A stretch of 25,198 nt of DNA from Polysphondylium violaceum. Its lineage: Eukaryota > Evosea > Eumycetozoa > Dictyosteliales > Dictyosteliaceae. Below, piece after piece: positions 10,472-19,543 of the stretch. The notes beneath the pieces were generated by a model. That model was not told the DNA's origin, made no database searches, and was given only the letters and a program-made list of their open reading frames with translations. Every line of letters starts with the position of its first letter. Within the stretch, counting starts at the first letter, position 1. The position numbers and the translations under genes were made by a program. The stretch covers positions 1-25,198 of the forward strand of contig AJWJ01000340.1 of NCBI GenBank assembly GCA_000277445.1, given 5' to 3'.

Positions 10472-10995
10472 CCCCTATTATAATTGTTAATCTAATCCTC
10501 TTTATTGCTGTTTGTATATGGGTTTTTTTTTTTTTTTTTAAGTTTTCTTGAGGATAAATAAGGAAATAGGGTTGCTGGTTATTAATCGCACAAAGTGGTT
10601 GATTGATTGATTTGATGTGTTGTGATTAAATAATAATAAAAAACTATAATATGCTGATGTGTTTGTGTTACAGGAAACAAAATAAAAAATAAAAATAAAT
10701 AAAAGGTGAAAAGGGTGATTCTAATAATCTTTCTATCTAGATTTTGCATCAAAAAATGTGATTGGATTCAAAATAAAAATTTTAAAAATTTTTTTAAAAA
10801 AAAAAATTAAAAAAATTCAACGGTCGATAGATATCTACGATATGTTCGAAAAAACAGTATCTAATTGAGCAGTAGTTTTAATAATATAGATTATTATTTG
10901 TATTTAAAATATTTATTTATATAACTTTTGACAATAGATCAAAAAATATAAAACGAAGGAGTATATAACAATACATGTTTTTTTTTTTGTTTTTT
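10472..10995. promoter_or_regulatory. 524-bp gene-free region, kinase promoter and PLD 3' flank
   Basis: No convincing open frame is present. From the kinase start outward there is a T-run (about 10521-10539), GATTGATTGATTTGATGTG at 10599-10617 and A/T blocks at 10770-10815 that can fold on themselves. A near-perfect palindrome with core TAGATATCTA flanked by TCG and CGA lies at 10824-10840. The distal end (about 10900-10995) should hold the 3' UTR of the phospholipase D gene. Specific regulators cannot be named. Confidence 0.45.
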
Positions 10996-12561
10996 TTAGA
11001 GACTCTTTGGATGGTAATCGTAACCTAAAGCATAATCTTTTTCGAAAAGAGTTTCATAAACTTCAACCAATTGGCTATCAGTCATTTTGACATTGAAATC
11101 TCTGTTGGTTTTTCTCCAATTGGATGGGTCTTGATCGTAGGCGGGGAATTCATTTGAACCACTTGGGAAATCAGTGTCACCCATATTACCAGTGCTAAGG
11201 TATACGATTTTGTCATCGAGAATCCAATACTTTTGATGAGAATAAGTGTACATTCCGTAGGCAGTCTTTCTAACAGTAATACCTTTTTGGACGAGTTGAG
11301 TGTAACATTGAGTGGCAGCTTCCCAATCAGCTTGATCAAAGATATCATTTGAGACAAGGATAGTGAGTTTACCTGGATAATTAGCCATAATATCACACCA
11401 GGTGGTACCGGTAATTTGATAGATGTATACTTTCATGCTGCTAGATTTTTTAATGTCTTCGGCAACATTTGAGAATGCAAAATCTGGTGAGGCAAAGACT
11501 TCAACAGTTTGTTTAGTGGCAACAGTGGTTGGCTTGGTAATATAAGCACCGGAAAAGGTATTGGGTGGTGGAATGGTAACAGTAAGAGGTGATTTATCTT
11601 GAATGATTTTCATATCAGCAGCACTGTAGCTAATGGTTGGCCAATCAACACTTTGATCCCAATCGTATTCAAATACAGCGTTGGTAAAGTTTGTCAATTG
11701 GTTGGCGTTTTGAATAATAACACCTGCTTCTCTATTCTTCATAAATGAAGTTTGACTATAGTTGATTGAGGAAATTGAAGATGTAGTACCATCAATATTC
11801 ATATATTTGGTGTGGAGGAAAGTAAGAGTGGTGAAATATCTAACTTGAGCACCTTGTAATTTTAAGAAAGCCAATGGATCAATGTATCCTGGAGTATAGG
11901 TGGTATTTGAATAATAGTTTGTTAAAATTCTAACTTGAACACCTCTATTAATAGCATTAACTAAAGCTTGGAAAATTGGAAAAGCCTTTTTTTAAATATA
12001 AATATGTTAGCATACATATTGTTCTTAAGAAAAAATATTATATATATGTATTTAATAACTTACTTCTTGATTTCTTTGTTTGTCTACAGTACAACCATAA
12101 ATACCTTTGTAGGTATCAGTACAATAGGACCATGAATCAAAACCTGGGATACCAATATCGATTGTGTTTTTAGCATTTTCAACCAATTCAGTTTCAAGAC
12201 CAACACTGTTATCTGGACTGAAATAAGCAGTTACTGAAATAGATCCACTTTGTGAAACTGGTTCAAATTGTGCATTGTAGGTAGTGTTTTGCTAAAGTTA
12301 TAAAAATAGATATAAAATTAGAATATGTGGTGATGATGTGTGTAAAAAAAAAATATCTTTTTTTTTTTTCTTTTCTTTTTTTATATCCTCTTATCTTAAA
12401 ATCAAACATAAAGATAGTGTGGTTACAATAGTATATAGGTCTATATGTTACTGTTGATATTTGAATTGTTATATCCTAATACATACATAATCATTTGAAG
12501 CATCTTGAGACAAAACAACTCCACAGATTAAAACAAATACGAATAAAACTTTGATCATCAT
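10996..12561 (-). CDS. PLD3/4-type phospholipase D family protein, secreted or lumenal
   Basis: Three exons, 12561..12487, 12291..12064 and 11985..10996, give 430 residues. The introns are 195 and 78 nt and both are phase 0 (GTATGT...TTAG and GTAAGT...AAAG). Residues 1-18 or so form a signal peptide (MMIKVLFVFVLICGVVLS), a clean cleavage candidate before QDASNDY. Two HKD motifs are intact: His159-Lys161-Asp166 (HTKYMNID) and His351-Lys353-Asp358 (HQKYWILD). FSPDNSVGLE and DIGIPGFDSWSY near the N-terminus and the overall length fit the small PLD3/PLD4-like branch, not the PX/PH or plant C2 phospholipases. Animal PLD3/4 act on nucleic acids and lipids in endolysosomes, so catalysis in a lumenal or extracellular site is inferred; the substrate is open. 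Either ATG at 12561 or 12558 could be used. Confidence 0.88.
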
Positions 12562-13080
12562 GATTAATGTTTTTAAAAGGGTACAAGTTATAAATACAAT
12601 AGCTATTTTATGCGTAGGCTATAGGCTTCGTAATGAGAGTGCATAGGGTGGTGTTAGTCGGGATGGGAAAAAAAAATTGAAAAAAAATGAAAAAAAAAAT
12701 GTAAAAAAAAAAAAAAAAAAAAAAAAGATATTTGGGGATCTAATGGGGAGAGTGTCACAAATTGATTGTAAGAAACTCCCCCTAGTTTCGTGTAAACATA
12801 CTCTTACCAGGTAGTTGGGAGTTTTAATAGAGATATTTATTTTATAAATATTTATTTTGATATAAAATGATTATTTTTCATTCAACAATAGGAGATCACT
12901 TTGTTGAGTGCACATCGGCATACCTCCAACGAAAAACAAGTTACAAAGCTAGTTCGAGATGACGTGGAAAAAATTGTTGATGGTAAATTCAACTTGAAAA
13001 CTATTAGGGGCAACATTGAGAATACAAGATATTTTTTTGAATTTTTTTTTTTTGAATTTATTTATTTCGAACCAATACTC
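12562..13080. promoter_or_regulatory. 519-bp region upstream of PLD gene, with possible gene remnant
   Basis: This stretch lies between the PLD start and the 3' end of the next minus-strand gene. Two TAGGCT copies separated by one A lie at 12615-12627. GGGTGGTGTTAGTCGGGATGGG at 12646-12667 is GT/G-rich, in the style of dictyostelid G-box elements. A-tracts fill 12668-12726, the last one 24 nt. The far part (about 12895-13040) contains a coding-like open stretch described separately. No RNA gene is visible. Confidence 0.45.
12889..13040 (+). pseudogene. Doubtful coding-like fragment or gene remnant
   Basis: A plus-strand frame here reads as a plausible hydrophilic peptide (for example NEKQVTKLVRDDVEKIV then DGKFNLKTIRGNI) before running into a T-rich Phe-heavy stretch that looks noncoding. 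A possible acceptor, CAATAG, precedes it at about 12884-12890, but no upstream exon starting with a good ATG joins it in frame. Base composition is more balanced than in the flanking DNA. It could be a decayed exon, a short unannotated gene or chance. I do not recognise a family. Confidence 0.22.
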
Positions 13081-16000
13081 CTATTGATTTTGATTGGACA
13101 TTACAGAGTTTGAAGAGCAAGAGTCATCATTTGCATTGAGAGTATTATTACTAGAGTTACCAAGATCAACTATTTCGACTAATTTATCGGCCAACTCTAT
13201 TAAATCTGTAAAATCATCGAGATGAGAGTATCTATGGAGTCGCTCGGTTGTTGACTTTAATACATCTGAGAAAGTAATTGATTTTGTATTCAAATCATCA
13301 TGAGCTTTACACCAAATAAATACCAATAGTTTAAGAGTTTCTTTTGTTAATTGAATTGATAATGAATTTGGTTTTTGATTGTCAATTATTTCTTTTGTTG
13401 TAGCACTATTATTGAATAACTGTTGTTGTTGATGTTCAAATTCCTTAAATTCAGAATAAAATAATAAAACACCAGCTTGAAATAATAAATCTCTAATAAT
13501 CGATTGGACCACTGGGAAATTAATTGTAATTTTTGAAAGAAATCTAATTGTTTTTAACTTTAAATTTTTAGAGTCTGTTGATTTTCGAGGACTTAATACT
13601 ACAATTAATTTGATCAATAGTGAACTTTCAATATTTGAAATTTGTCTACCATAAGTTAATCCAAACAAGTCTGTATTGACCGTTAGTGAATCTATTAGTT
13701 CTAAGTATAATTCCTTAATTTCAAGTATTGCTGTCGCTTGGAAAACATAGTTTACAATATTTTGTTGAAATATTGGTTCGAATCTATTATAGTATCATTG
13801 TTTTTATTATTAGTATTAGAATTATTATTATTAAACTAAAAATTTACTTACTTTGATAAAATGTGTTGTTGATTATTTACAATGATATTATTTGATATAA
13901 TTAAAAGTATTTTAAATAAACGTATTGAAATATTTGGTGATAATGTACATAGATCATTTAAATGTGTAAGAATGTATTCAATAATTTCAAAATTATTATA
14001 ATTGTTGTTTTCATTTATAATCATTTCTAAATTATTGCTATTGTTTTTACAATTGTTGTTGTTGTTGTTGTTTTCATCATTTAAATTTAAATTTTTAAAA
14101 GGCAATGATAATGAAAAGAATCTTTTGTTTGGATAACCTTTAATTGGATATACAAGGAGTGGTTTCTCTGTTGATGAACATGGTATACTTTGAGTTGTTG
14201 TTGTTGTTGTTGTTGCTGCTGTTGCTGGTTTTTTAAGATTATCATAGTTGATCAAGTTATCTATATATTCACTTCTAATACTAATGATGATCAACAACAC
14301 ATCCAAGGTTTTCTCGATATGTAATGAATCTGTTTTGAGGAATGAGAAGAGTATTCTGTATAGAGTTGATATCGACTTTTGTTGATTGAGAACCAATGCC
14401 AATAGAGTTGAAAATTCTTTATAAAGATCACCATATTTCTCTTGATAATCCATGACTGGATTTTGTTGTTGTTGAAGTTGTTTCTTTTGTTGATTCTTGG
14501 TTCCTGTTGTAGAATTGTTTGTAAAACTTGTTGAAGTTGATAATCTATTTGTTTGCTTTGTATTGGTGTTTGTAGTACTATTACTACTAGTATTCATGCT
14601 AATTTGTCTATTTTGTCTAGTTAATTGTTGTTGTTGTTGTTGTTGCTGTTGATTGTTATTATTGGAATCAATATTCGTAGTACTAGGATTGTTATTCTGA
14701 GCGGATGTATTTAATTTCATTTGTGATGCAGATACTGGATCTGGTAATTTAGTAAAACTATTTTCTGATGTAGTCGTTGTTGCGGTAGTAGTTACAGTAG
14801 TCGCTGTTGTTGATTTTGTTTTATTACTAGTGGCTGTTGGTGATTTAGCTGGAATACCACCCAATAGCATTATTGATGAAGTATGGGAGCTATAACTTAA
14901 ACTAGGATGCTGATTATTACCACTGTTATTATTATTGTTATTGTTACTATATGATTCAAATTGAAATGAGGATGGTAGTAGATACAATATACTAGGTTTT
15001 ACTCCATTTGAAAATGAAAACAAACGATTCAATACTTCATTTTGTTTGTCGACAATATCTTTCTTTTCATTCTTGTATTGGATGAAATCCAAAGATTGAG
15101 TGTGTTCTCTAGCTGATGCATATTCCAATGCAGCTTTCTTTTCATTGTTTGCTTTTAGTTTCTTTAAATTACTTGTGTTTAAATCTTTTTCTTCTTGTAA
15201 TTTTCTTTTCTCTGCTTTAACTTGTTCGGTAGTCTCTTTAACTTTAATTTCGATAGTTTCTTTTTCTTTTTTAATCTTCTCAATGTTTTTGTTTAATGAT
15301 TCATTGGTTTTCAATAATGATTCATTTGATTGAGTTTGTTTACCTAATGATTCTTTTAATTGACTTATAATCTTTTCATAATTTTCCTTTTCTTTTTTAA
15401 AATTATCTTCCAATTGTTGTATTTGTTGTTGCTTTTGTATTATCTGTTGTTGCTGTATCTGTTGTTGTTGTTGTTGTTGTTGCTGTTGCTGTTGATTATT
15501 TATTGTTTGTTGAGGTGGAGGTAATGATAAAGGTAGTGGGTGTTGTGTTGGTGAAGGTAATGCTATTTGGGGTTTCATCTTTTTAGGTGTAACTACTTCA
15601 TCAAAATCGAAATCAACATCATCTGAGTTTATATCTGAATTATTGTTGTTATTATTATTGTTATTGATACTATTGTTATTGTTAATTGTTGTTGGACGTA
15701 TCTTGTGAATAGTGTTGTTGCTATTGTTGTTGTTATTAATGGAATTGTTATGAGCAATATTATTGCTATTGTTATTATTGCTATTGTTATTTAGTTTAAT
15801 TTGAGCCATCATTTTTAATTTAGGTGAAATTTTAGAAATACTATTACTAGGTTGTTGATGTTGGTGTTGATTAGAAGAAATACTTGGAAATGATTGTTGA
15901 TTCATATTAATCTGTGAGGGAATCGTAGGTGATGCTGCATTTGCTATCCTAGATGGTGTTTGTATAAACTCACCATTATGTTGATCTATATTATTGTTAC

Positions 16001-16538
16001 TGTTATTGTTTTGATTTATACTACTATTACTATTGTTACCAATGCTATTAGTGTTGTTATTATGATTATTATTGTTGTTATTATTGTTATTGAATAAGGT
16101 ATTATTACTATTATAATTATTAATATTATTACTACTGTTGGTATTTAATCTAAGGGAAGGAGATGGTTTCAAAGAGATTGGTTTGTTAAGGGTAAGGCTA
16201 ACATTGCTCGATGTCAGAGATGGTGGTTTAGTTGATGATGCTAAAGATTTAAATGAAGAGGGTACGATCGTGGTAGGTACTGACTTGAGAGATAGATTGC
16301 TACCAATGGTACTCTTTTTTGAAGTAAAACCTAAAGGTTTGGGTTGGATAGATCCACCTACATTGCTGTTATTATTAATATTACTATTATTATTGGTGGT
16401 ACCGTTATTGTTACCCGAAAGAAAGCTATACAAAGTACAATAGTAATAATGAAGATTAGAATAAAAAGAATGATCATCAAAAGTCTTTAGACAATTAGGA
16501 CATACTTTGGTTGACGATGCATTAGTAGTATATTGCAT
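13081..16538 (-). CDS. Large coiled-coil protein with zinc-finger-like N-terminus; possibly ATRIP-like
   Basis: Exons 16538..13852 and 13783..13081 give 1129 residues. The 68-nt intron (GTAAGT...ATAG, phase 2) joins QHILSK to FEPIFQQNIVNYVF. Residues 13-34 have the pattern C-x2-C-x13-H-x3-C, similar to the UBZ-type zinc finger of RAD18. A long Asn-rich region with poly-N runs follows. An acidic patch (SDDVDFDFDEVV) precedes a poly-Q run and a coiled coil of about 110 residues (EDNFKKEKENYEKIISQLKE onward). After more Ser/Thr/Asn/Gln filler, the C-terminal third is Leu/Ile-rich and helical, like a repeat solenoid. Acidic motif, coiled coil and helical C-half is the order seen in ATRIP, the partner of ATR kinase, but I cannot align it with confidence. 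Function unknown. Confidence 0.8.
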
Positions 16539-16704
16539 AGTACTACCGATAGATCTTTAATTATTAGTCGTTATAGGTTGGTCTGAAAAAATAAAGAAAA
16601 AAAATTTGAAAAAAATTTGAAAAAAATGAAAATGAACAAATTTGATCAAAATTTTACAAGAAATTCTGTTTTTCACGAAAAATTTGAAAAGAGCAAATGT
16701 GGTG
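16539..16704 (-). promoter_or_regulatory. Promoter of the coiled-coil gene and 3' flank of its neighbour
   Basis: These 166 bp lie between two tandem minus-strand genes. An A-rich direct repeat (AAAAATTTG, twice) spans about 16598-16620. The rest is AT-rich with no gene. The short distance implies that the 3' UTR of the upstream gene and the promoter of the next one nearly abut. Confidence 0.4.
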
Positions 16705-18687
16705 TTAGAGAAATCCAATTTTATTTAAATAATCTTGGACCTCTGTTGATAGACTGGATATTTTTGGAGATATTTTATCAAAATTTGCACTTAAAAATAA
16801 ATTGGAATGGGTGATCGTAATTTCTTTGTAATTTAGTTTCATTGCGGTGACCACTTGTTCACATAAACCTTTGCCTATACTCGAGTAGACAAGATAGAAT
16901 AACAGTTCATTTCTATTGGCATTGTCTTTAAATACTGGACAGCTTTTAAATAAAAAGTTTAGAATCAGAGGTATTTGATTTACATTCTTTTGTACAATTA
17001 GTTGATTTAGTAGGCCAATGTAGTTTTTGTTGAACTCCATTGTCGACAATTGATAGTACATTGTGTTTATGTGTCTGGATTTTAAGCTATCCAATATATT
17101 ATTCTCTTTGAATAGAGTATCTAGTTTAGCATCTTTTTTCAAAAGTTTGTCTTGGAGATTAAAATAGAGTATAGACTTTTTAATTTGTATAAGATTGATT
17201 TCCTTTTGTATTGATAGTGTTATGACATCTAGGCAAATGTTTGAAAGCAATGGTGTATTCAATAGAAAATAAAGTAACTCTGAGGTTGGGTAGGTGATGG
17301 GGTTTTTAATTTGAGTGGAAGAGATACCAAATACTGGTTCGATTTCTGGTTGAGTGATTGAATATCCCTTTTCCACGATTATAAGCTCAAGAAGCTGGGA
17401 GTATCCAATTTTTAAGCATTCCTTCACAATTAGTTTTAAAGAAACCTCTGGGAATTGTTGGTAAATGTATTTCAGAAACTGTTTGTTTGCTTTTTGATTG
17501 AAATAATCGAGCACCAATGTTTTGGGTTGTTCCCTAGAGCTTACTTTAAATCTCAATTCATCATGTATAAATTTCAAAAGAGCGATATTTGGTTCAATAA
17601 GCTTAAACGAGTGGTTCATGTTCTTGAAAATTGTGGGATATTTTTCATAGAGCAACTTTAAGCCCCCAAGATTATTATTTGTTATAAAATGTTCAATTGT
17701 GTTGTACAATGTCAAGTTATTATTTTCTGGTCTAATAAGAAATTCATCGCCATACAGCCCAAAGCATAGAGTCAAAGATTCCATATCCTCAAAATGATGT
17801 AAATTATTGATATACATTTTATAAAAGAGTTGATTGTAACATAGATTCTTATAGATGTCTAAAGTTTTAGCTGATGCAAAGAAATTTGTATTGAAATATA
17901 GAAAAGTAAATCTTGAATAGAGTTTGAAGACACTGCCCGAAGACACCCTGTATGAGGCAACGGATCTAACTTCATTTTTTAGTTTTGAAAATGACTGGAC
18001 CATTTTCAATGTACCATTACAGAGTAAATGATCTAGTGCGCCAATGTTTGCAAGTGGAAGTTTAGCATTATTCCAAACCTCGAGGAGCGAATCGAAAAAA
18101 ATATTTTTAATGGTCTCATTCGTTTGCAAACAAATATGATCCACGATGCTGAAAAAAGTGCTTATTTTTTTCTGGTCTGGTGTTTTCTTTGTATTCAAAG
18201 AGTCGGATACTCGAGATACACAGTATCTAAATACATTTACACTTGTGCAAAAGAATGGAAAAGTAACATCCTCCCAAAGAAAATGGAATTGAGATTTATG
18301 TTCTTCGATTAAAAAGGTAAAAACTTGTAAATCTGAGCATTTAAAGATTGATCTTGAAGTTTTAAATTTTTCATGAAAGATATGTTTAAAATCATTGTAG
18401 AGGAGGATGAAATCTTGGAATCCAATCCTACTACTACATTCCAACAATGGCGCTACATCATTTGTGGTTAGTTCCAAGTACCAGTTACTATCATAGTTGC
18501 CATTCTTCCAATAATACAAGTACTTTGATATTTTCAATTCCAAATAACTCCATTTCTTTTGTTGAATGATTACATGCAGAGGCAATCGATAGAAACTGTA
18601 TGAGAGATCGATATTGTTTCTCAGTTGATAAAATATTAATTTTTGTATGACTTTAAATCTAAAAACTCTGAAAAAACTATGTTCCAT
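16705..18687 (-). CDS. Single-exon protein, probable member of a dictyostelid-expanded ankyrin-like family
   Basis: One uninterrupted frame encodes 660 residues from the ATG at 18687, preceded by noncoding T/A-rich DNA. The opening MEHSFFRVFRFKVIQKLIFYQ, followed by LPLHVIIQQKKWSYLELKI, resembles the start of a large family of intronless dictyostelid proteins. These begin with a short F-box-like helical segment and continue as degenerate ankyrin-like helical repeats; I recall the family only from general knowledge. The rest is rich in aromatic and aliphatic residues, has none of the poly-N or poly-Q runs of neighbouring proteins, and shows no membrane segment or catalytic motif. Blocks such as FLKYIYQQFPEVSLKLIVKE, GYSQLLELIIVEKG and TSELLYFLLNTPLLS look like divergent ankyrin units. 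It lies head-to-head with the ANKRD54-like gene, 99 bp apart. Function is unknown. Confidence 0.78.
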   Translation of the reverse strand: MEHSFFRVFRFKVIQKLIFYQLRNNIDLSYSFYRLPLHVIIQQKKWSYLELKISKYLYYWKNGNYDSNWYLELTTNDVAPLLECSSRIGFQDFILLYNDFKHIFHEKFKTSRSIFKCSDLQVFTFLIEEHKSQFHFLWEDVTFPFFCTSVNVFRYCVSRVSDSLNTKKTPDQKKISTFFSIVDHICLQTNETIKNIFFDSLLEVWNNAKLPLANIGALDHLLCNGTLKMVQSFSKLKNEVRSVASYRVSSGSVFKLYSRFTFLYFNTNFFASAKTLDIYKNLCYNQLFYKMYINNLHHFEDMESLTLCFGLYGDEFLIRPENNNLTLYNTIEHFITNNNLGGLKLLYEKYPTIFKNMNHSFKLIEPNIALLKFIHDELRFKVSSREQPKTLVLDYFNQKANKQFLKYIYQQFPEVSLKLIVKECLKIGYSQLLELIIVEKGYSITQPEIEPVFGISSTQIKNPITYPTSELLYFLLNTPLLSNICLDVITLSIQKEINLIQIKKSILYFNLQDKLLKKDAKLDTLFKENNILDSLKSRHINTMYYQLSTMEFNKNYIGLLNQLIVQKNVNQIPLILNFLFKSCPVFKDNANRNELLFYLVYSSIGKGLCEQVVTAMKLNYKEITITHSNLFLSANFDKISPKISSLSTEVQDYLNKIGFL

Positions 18688-18786
18688 AGAAGGCAGTGGT
18701 TGTGTTGTTTGTGATTAAAATGAAAAAGGATATGAAATTGTATTTTTTTTTTTTTATTTTTTCATTTGATTTTTTCAATAAAACAG
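18688..18786. promoter_or_regulatory. 99-bp shared region between head-to-head genes
   Basis: The region separates two divergent ATGs and contains GGTTGTGTTGTTTGTGA near the minus-strand gene, then a T-tract (about 18742-18754) and TTTTTTCATTTGATTTTTTC near the plus-strand gene. Both promoters must fit here or extend into coding DNA. The T-tract ending in AACAG just before the plus ATG also resembles an acceptor site, so an upstream 5' noncoding exon cannot be excluded. Confidence 0.45.
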
Positions 18787-19401
18787 ATGGAGGAGGATTA
18801 TCAAGAAATAATATGGAATGAATACATAAAGAGAATAAGCAATGGAGATTATGAAGGTGTTAGAGAGTTGATGAATCAATTTGCTATAGACATTAATACA
18901 GTAGACTCTAAAGGTCGATCATTGTTACATGTTGCTGTGTCTAGGAATCATATTCATATTGTGCGATTGCTATTAGAGAATGGCATAGATACTACATTGG
19001 CGGATGTAAACAAGAATACTGCACTCCATTTGGCAACCATCAATGGCTATAGCTCTATTGTATCTATGATACTAGAGTACAATTCACTCACAAATGTAAA
19101 TGTTGTAATCGCAGATAAGAATAATAATTCACCATTTGAATTGGCAATTTCTAGATTAAAACGATCCATTGAATCAAGCAAAACAAATTCAATTTCACCA
19201 TCTGATAGATTAAATCAAATTAGTGAAATGGTATATGATTTAGCCCAATATATACATCAACACTTGGGTCCTAATCATCCTTACACTATAAAGATTTATT
19301 CTACTATTGATAGATTAAAACAACTCGAACAAATCAAAGACACTGTAGATAATAAACAAGTTGATGAGATTCAAGATCTATTATCTGGATTATCATTTTA
19401 A
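18787..19401 (+). CDS. ankrd54: ANKRD54-like ankyrin-repeat protein
   Basis: A single exon of 204 residues starts at the ATG at 18787; a seven-codon in-frame extension upstream has no ATG. Ankyrin units lie at about 12-40, 42-71 (SKGRSLLHVAVSRNHIHIVR), 75-107 (NKNTALHLATINGYSSIV) and 112-123 (NNSPFELAISRL). A helical segment leads to the closing motif KQVDEIQDLLSGLSF, which matches the end of the core of human ANKRD54 (EQVDEVTDLLASFTSLSL). That C-terminal motif, along with the repeat number, is the reason for the name rather than a generic ankyrin label. ANKRD54 is a shuttling adaptor that binds kinases in mammals; a partner here is unknown. It converges on the membrane-protein gene 142 bp downstream. 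Confidence 0.83.
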   Translation: MEEDYQEIIWNEYIKRISNGDYEGVRELMNQFAIDINTVDSKGRSLLHVAVSRNHIHIVRLLLENGIDTTLADVNKNTALHLATINGYSSIVSMILEYNSLTNVNVVIADKNNNSPFELAISRLKRSIESSKTNSISPSDRLNQISEMVYDLAQYIHQHLGPNHPYTIKIYSTIDRLKQLEQIKDTVDNKQVDEIQDLLSGLSF

Positions 19402-19424
19402 CAACATAAAATAGTAATATAGAG

Positions 19425-19473
19425 ATAATAATAATAATAATAATAATAATAATTAATAATAATAATAATAATG

Positions 19474-19505
<32 letters not shown>

Positions 19506-19533
19506 TAATAATTGATAATAATAATAATAATTA
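19425..19533. repeat. Imperfect AAT microsatellite between convergent genes
   Basis: About 109 nt of (AAT/TAA) repeats with several AATTAATAAT and ATGATAAT interruptions occupy most of the 142-bp gap between the ANKRD54-like and membrane-protein genes. It may be transcribed in both 3' UTRs. It contains no AATAAA hexamer; candidate polyadenylation signals for either gene are not obvious. Confidence 0.9.
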
Positions 19534-19543
19534 ATAGTATATG

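Noticed and set aside
13770-13790. GGTTCGAATC, resembling the T-arm of a tRNA
   Set aside because: No acceptor stem, D-arm or anticodon arm can be folded around it, and it lies at the exon 2 start of a coding gene.
14600-16100. Asn/Gln runs in the coiled-coil gene as a sign of a transposon or satellite
   Set aside because: They are in-frame AAT/AAC and CAA/CAG codon runs, which are normal in dictyostelid proteins.
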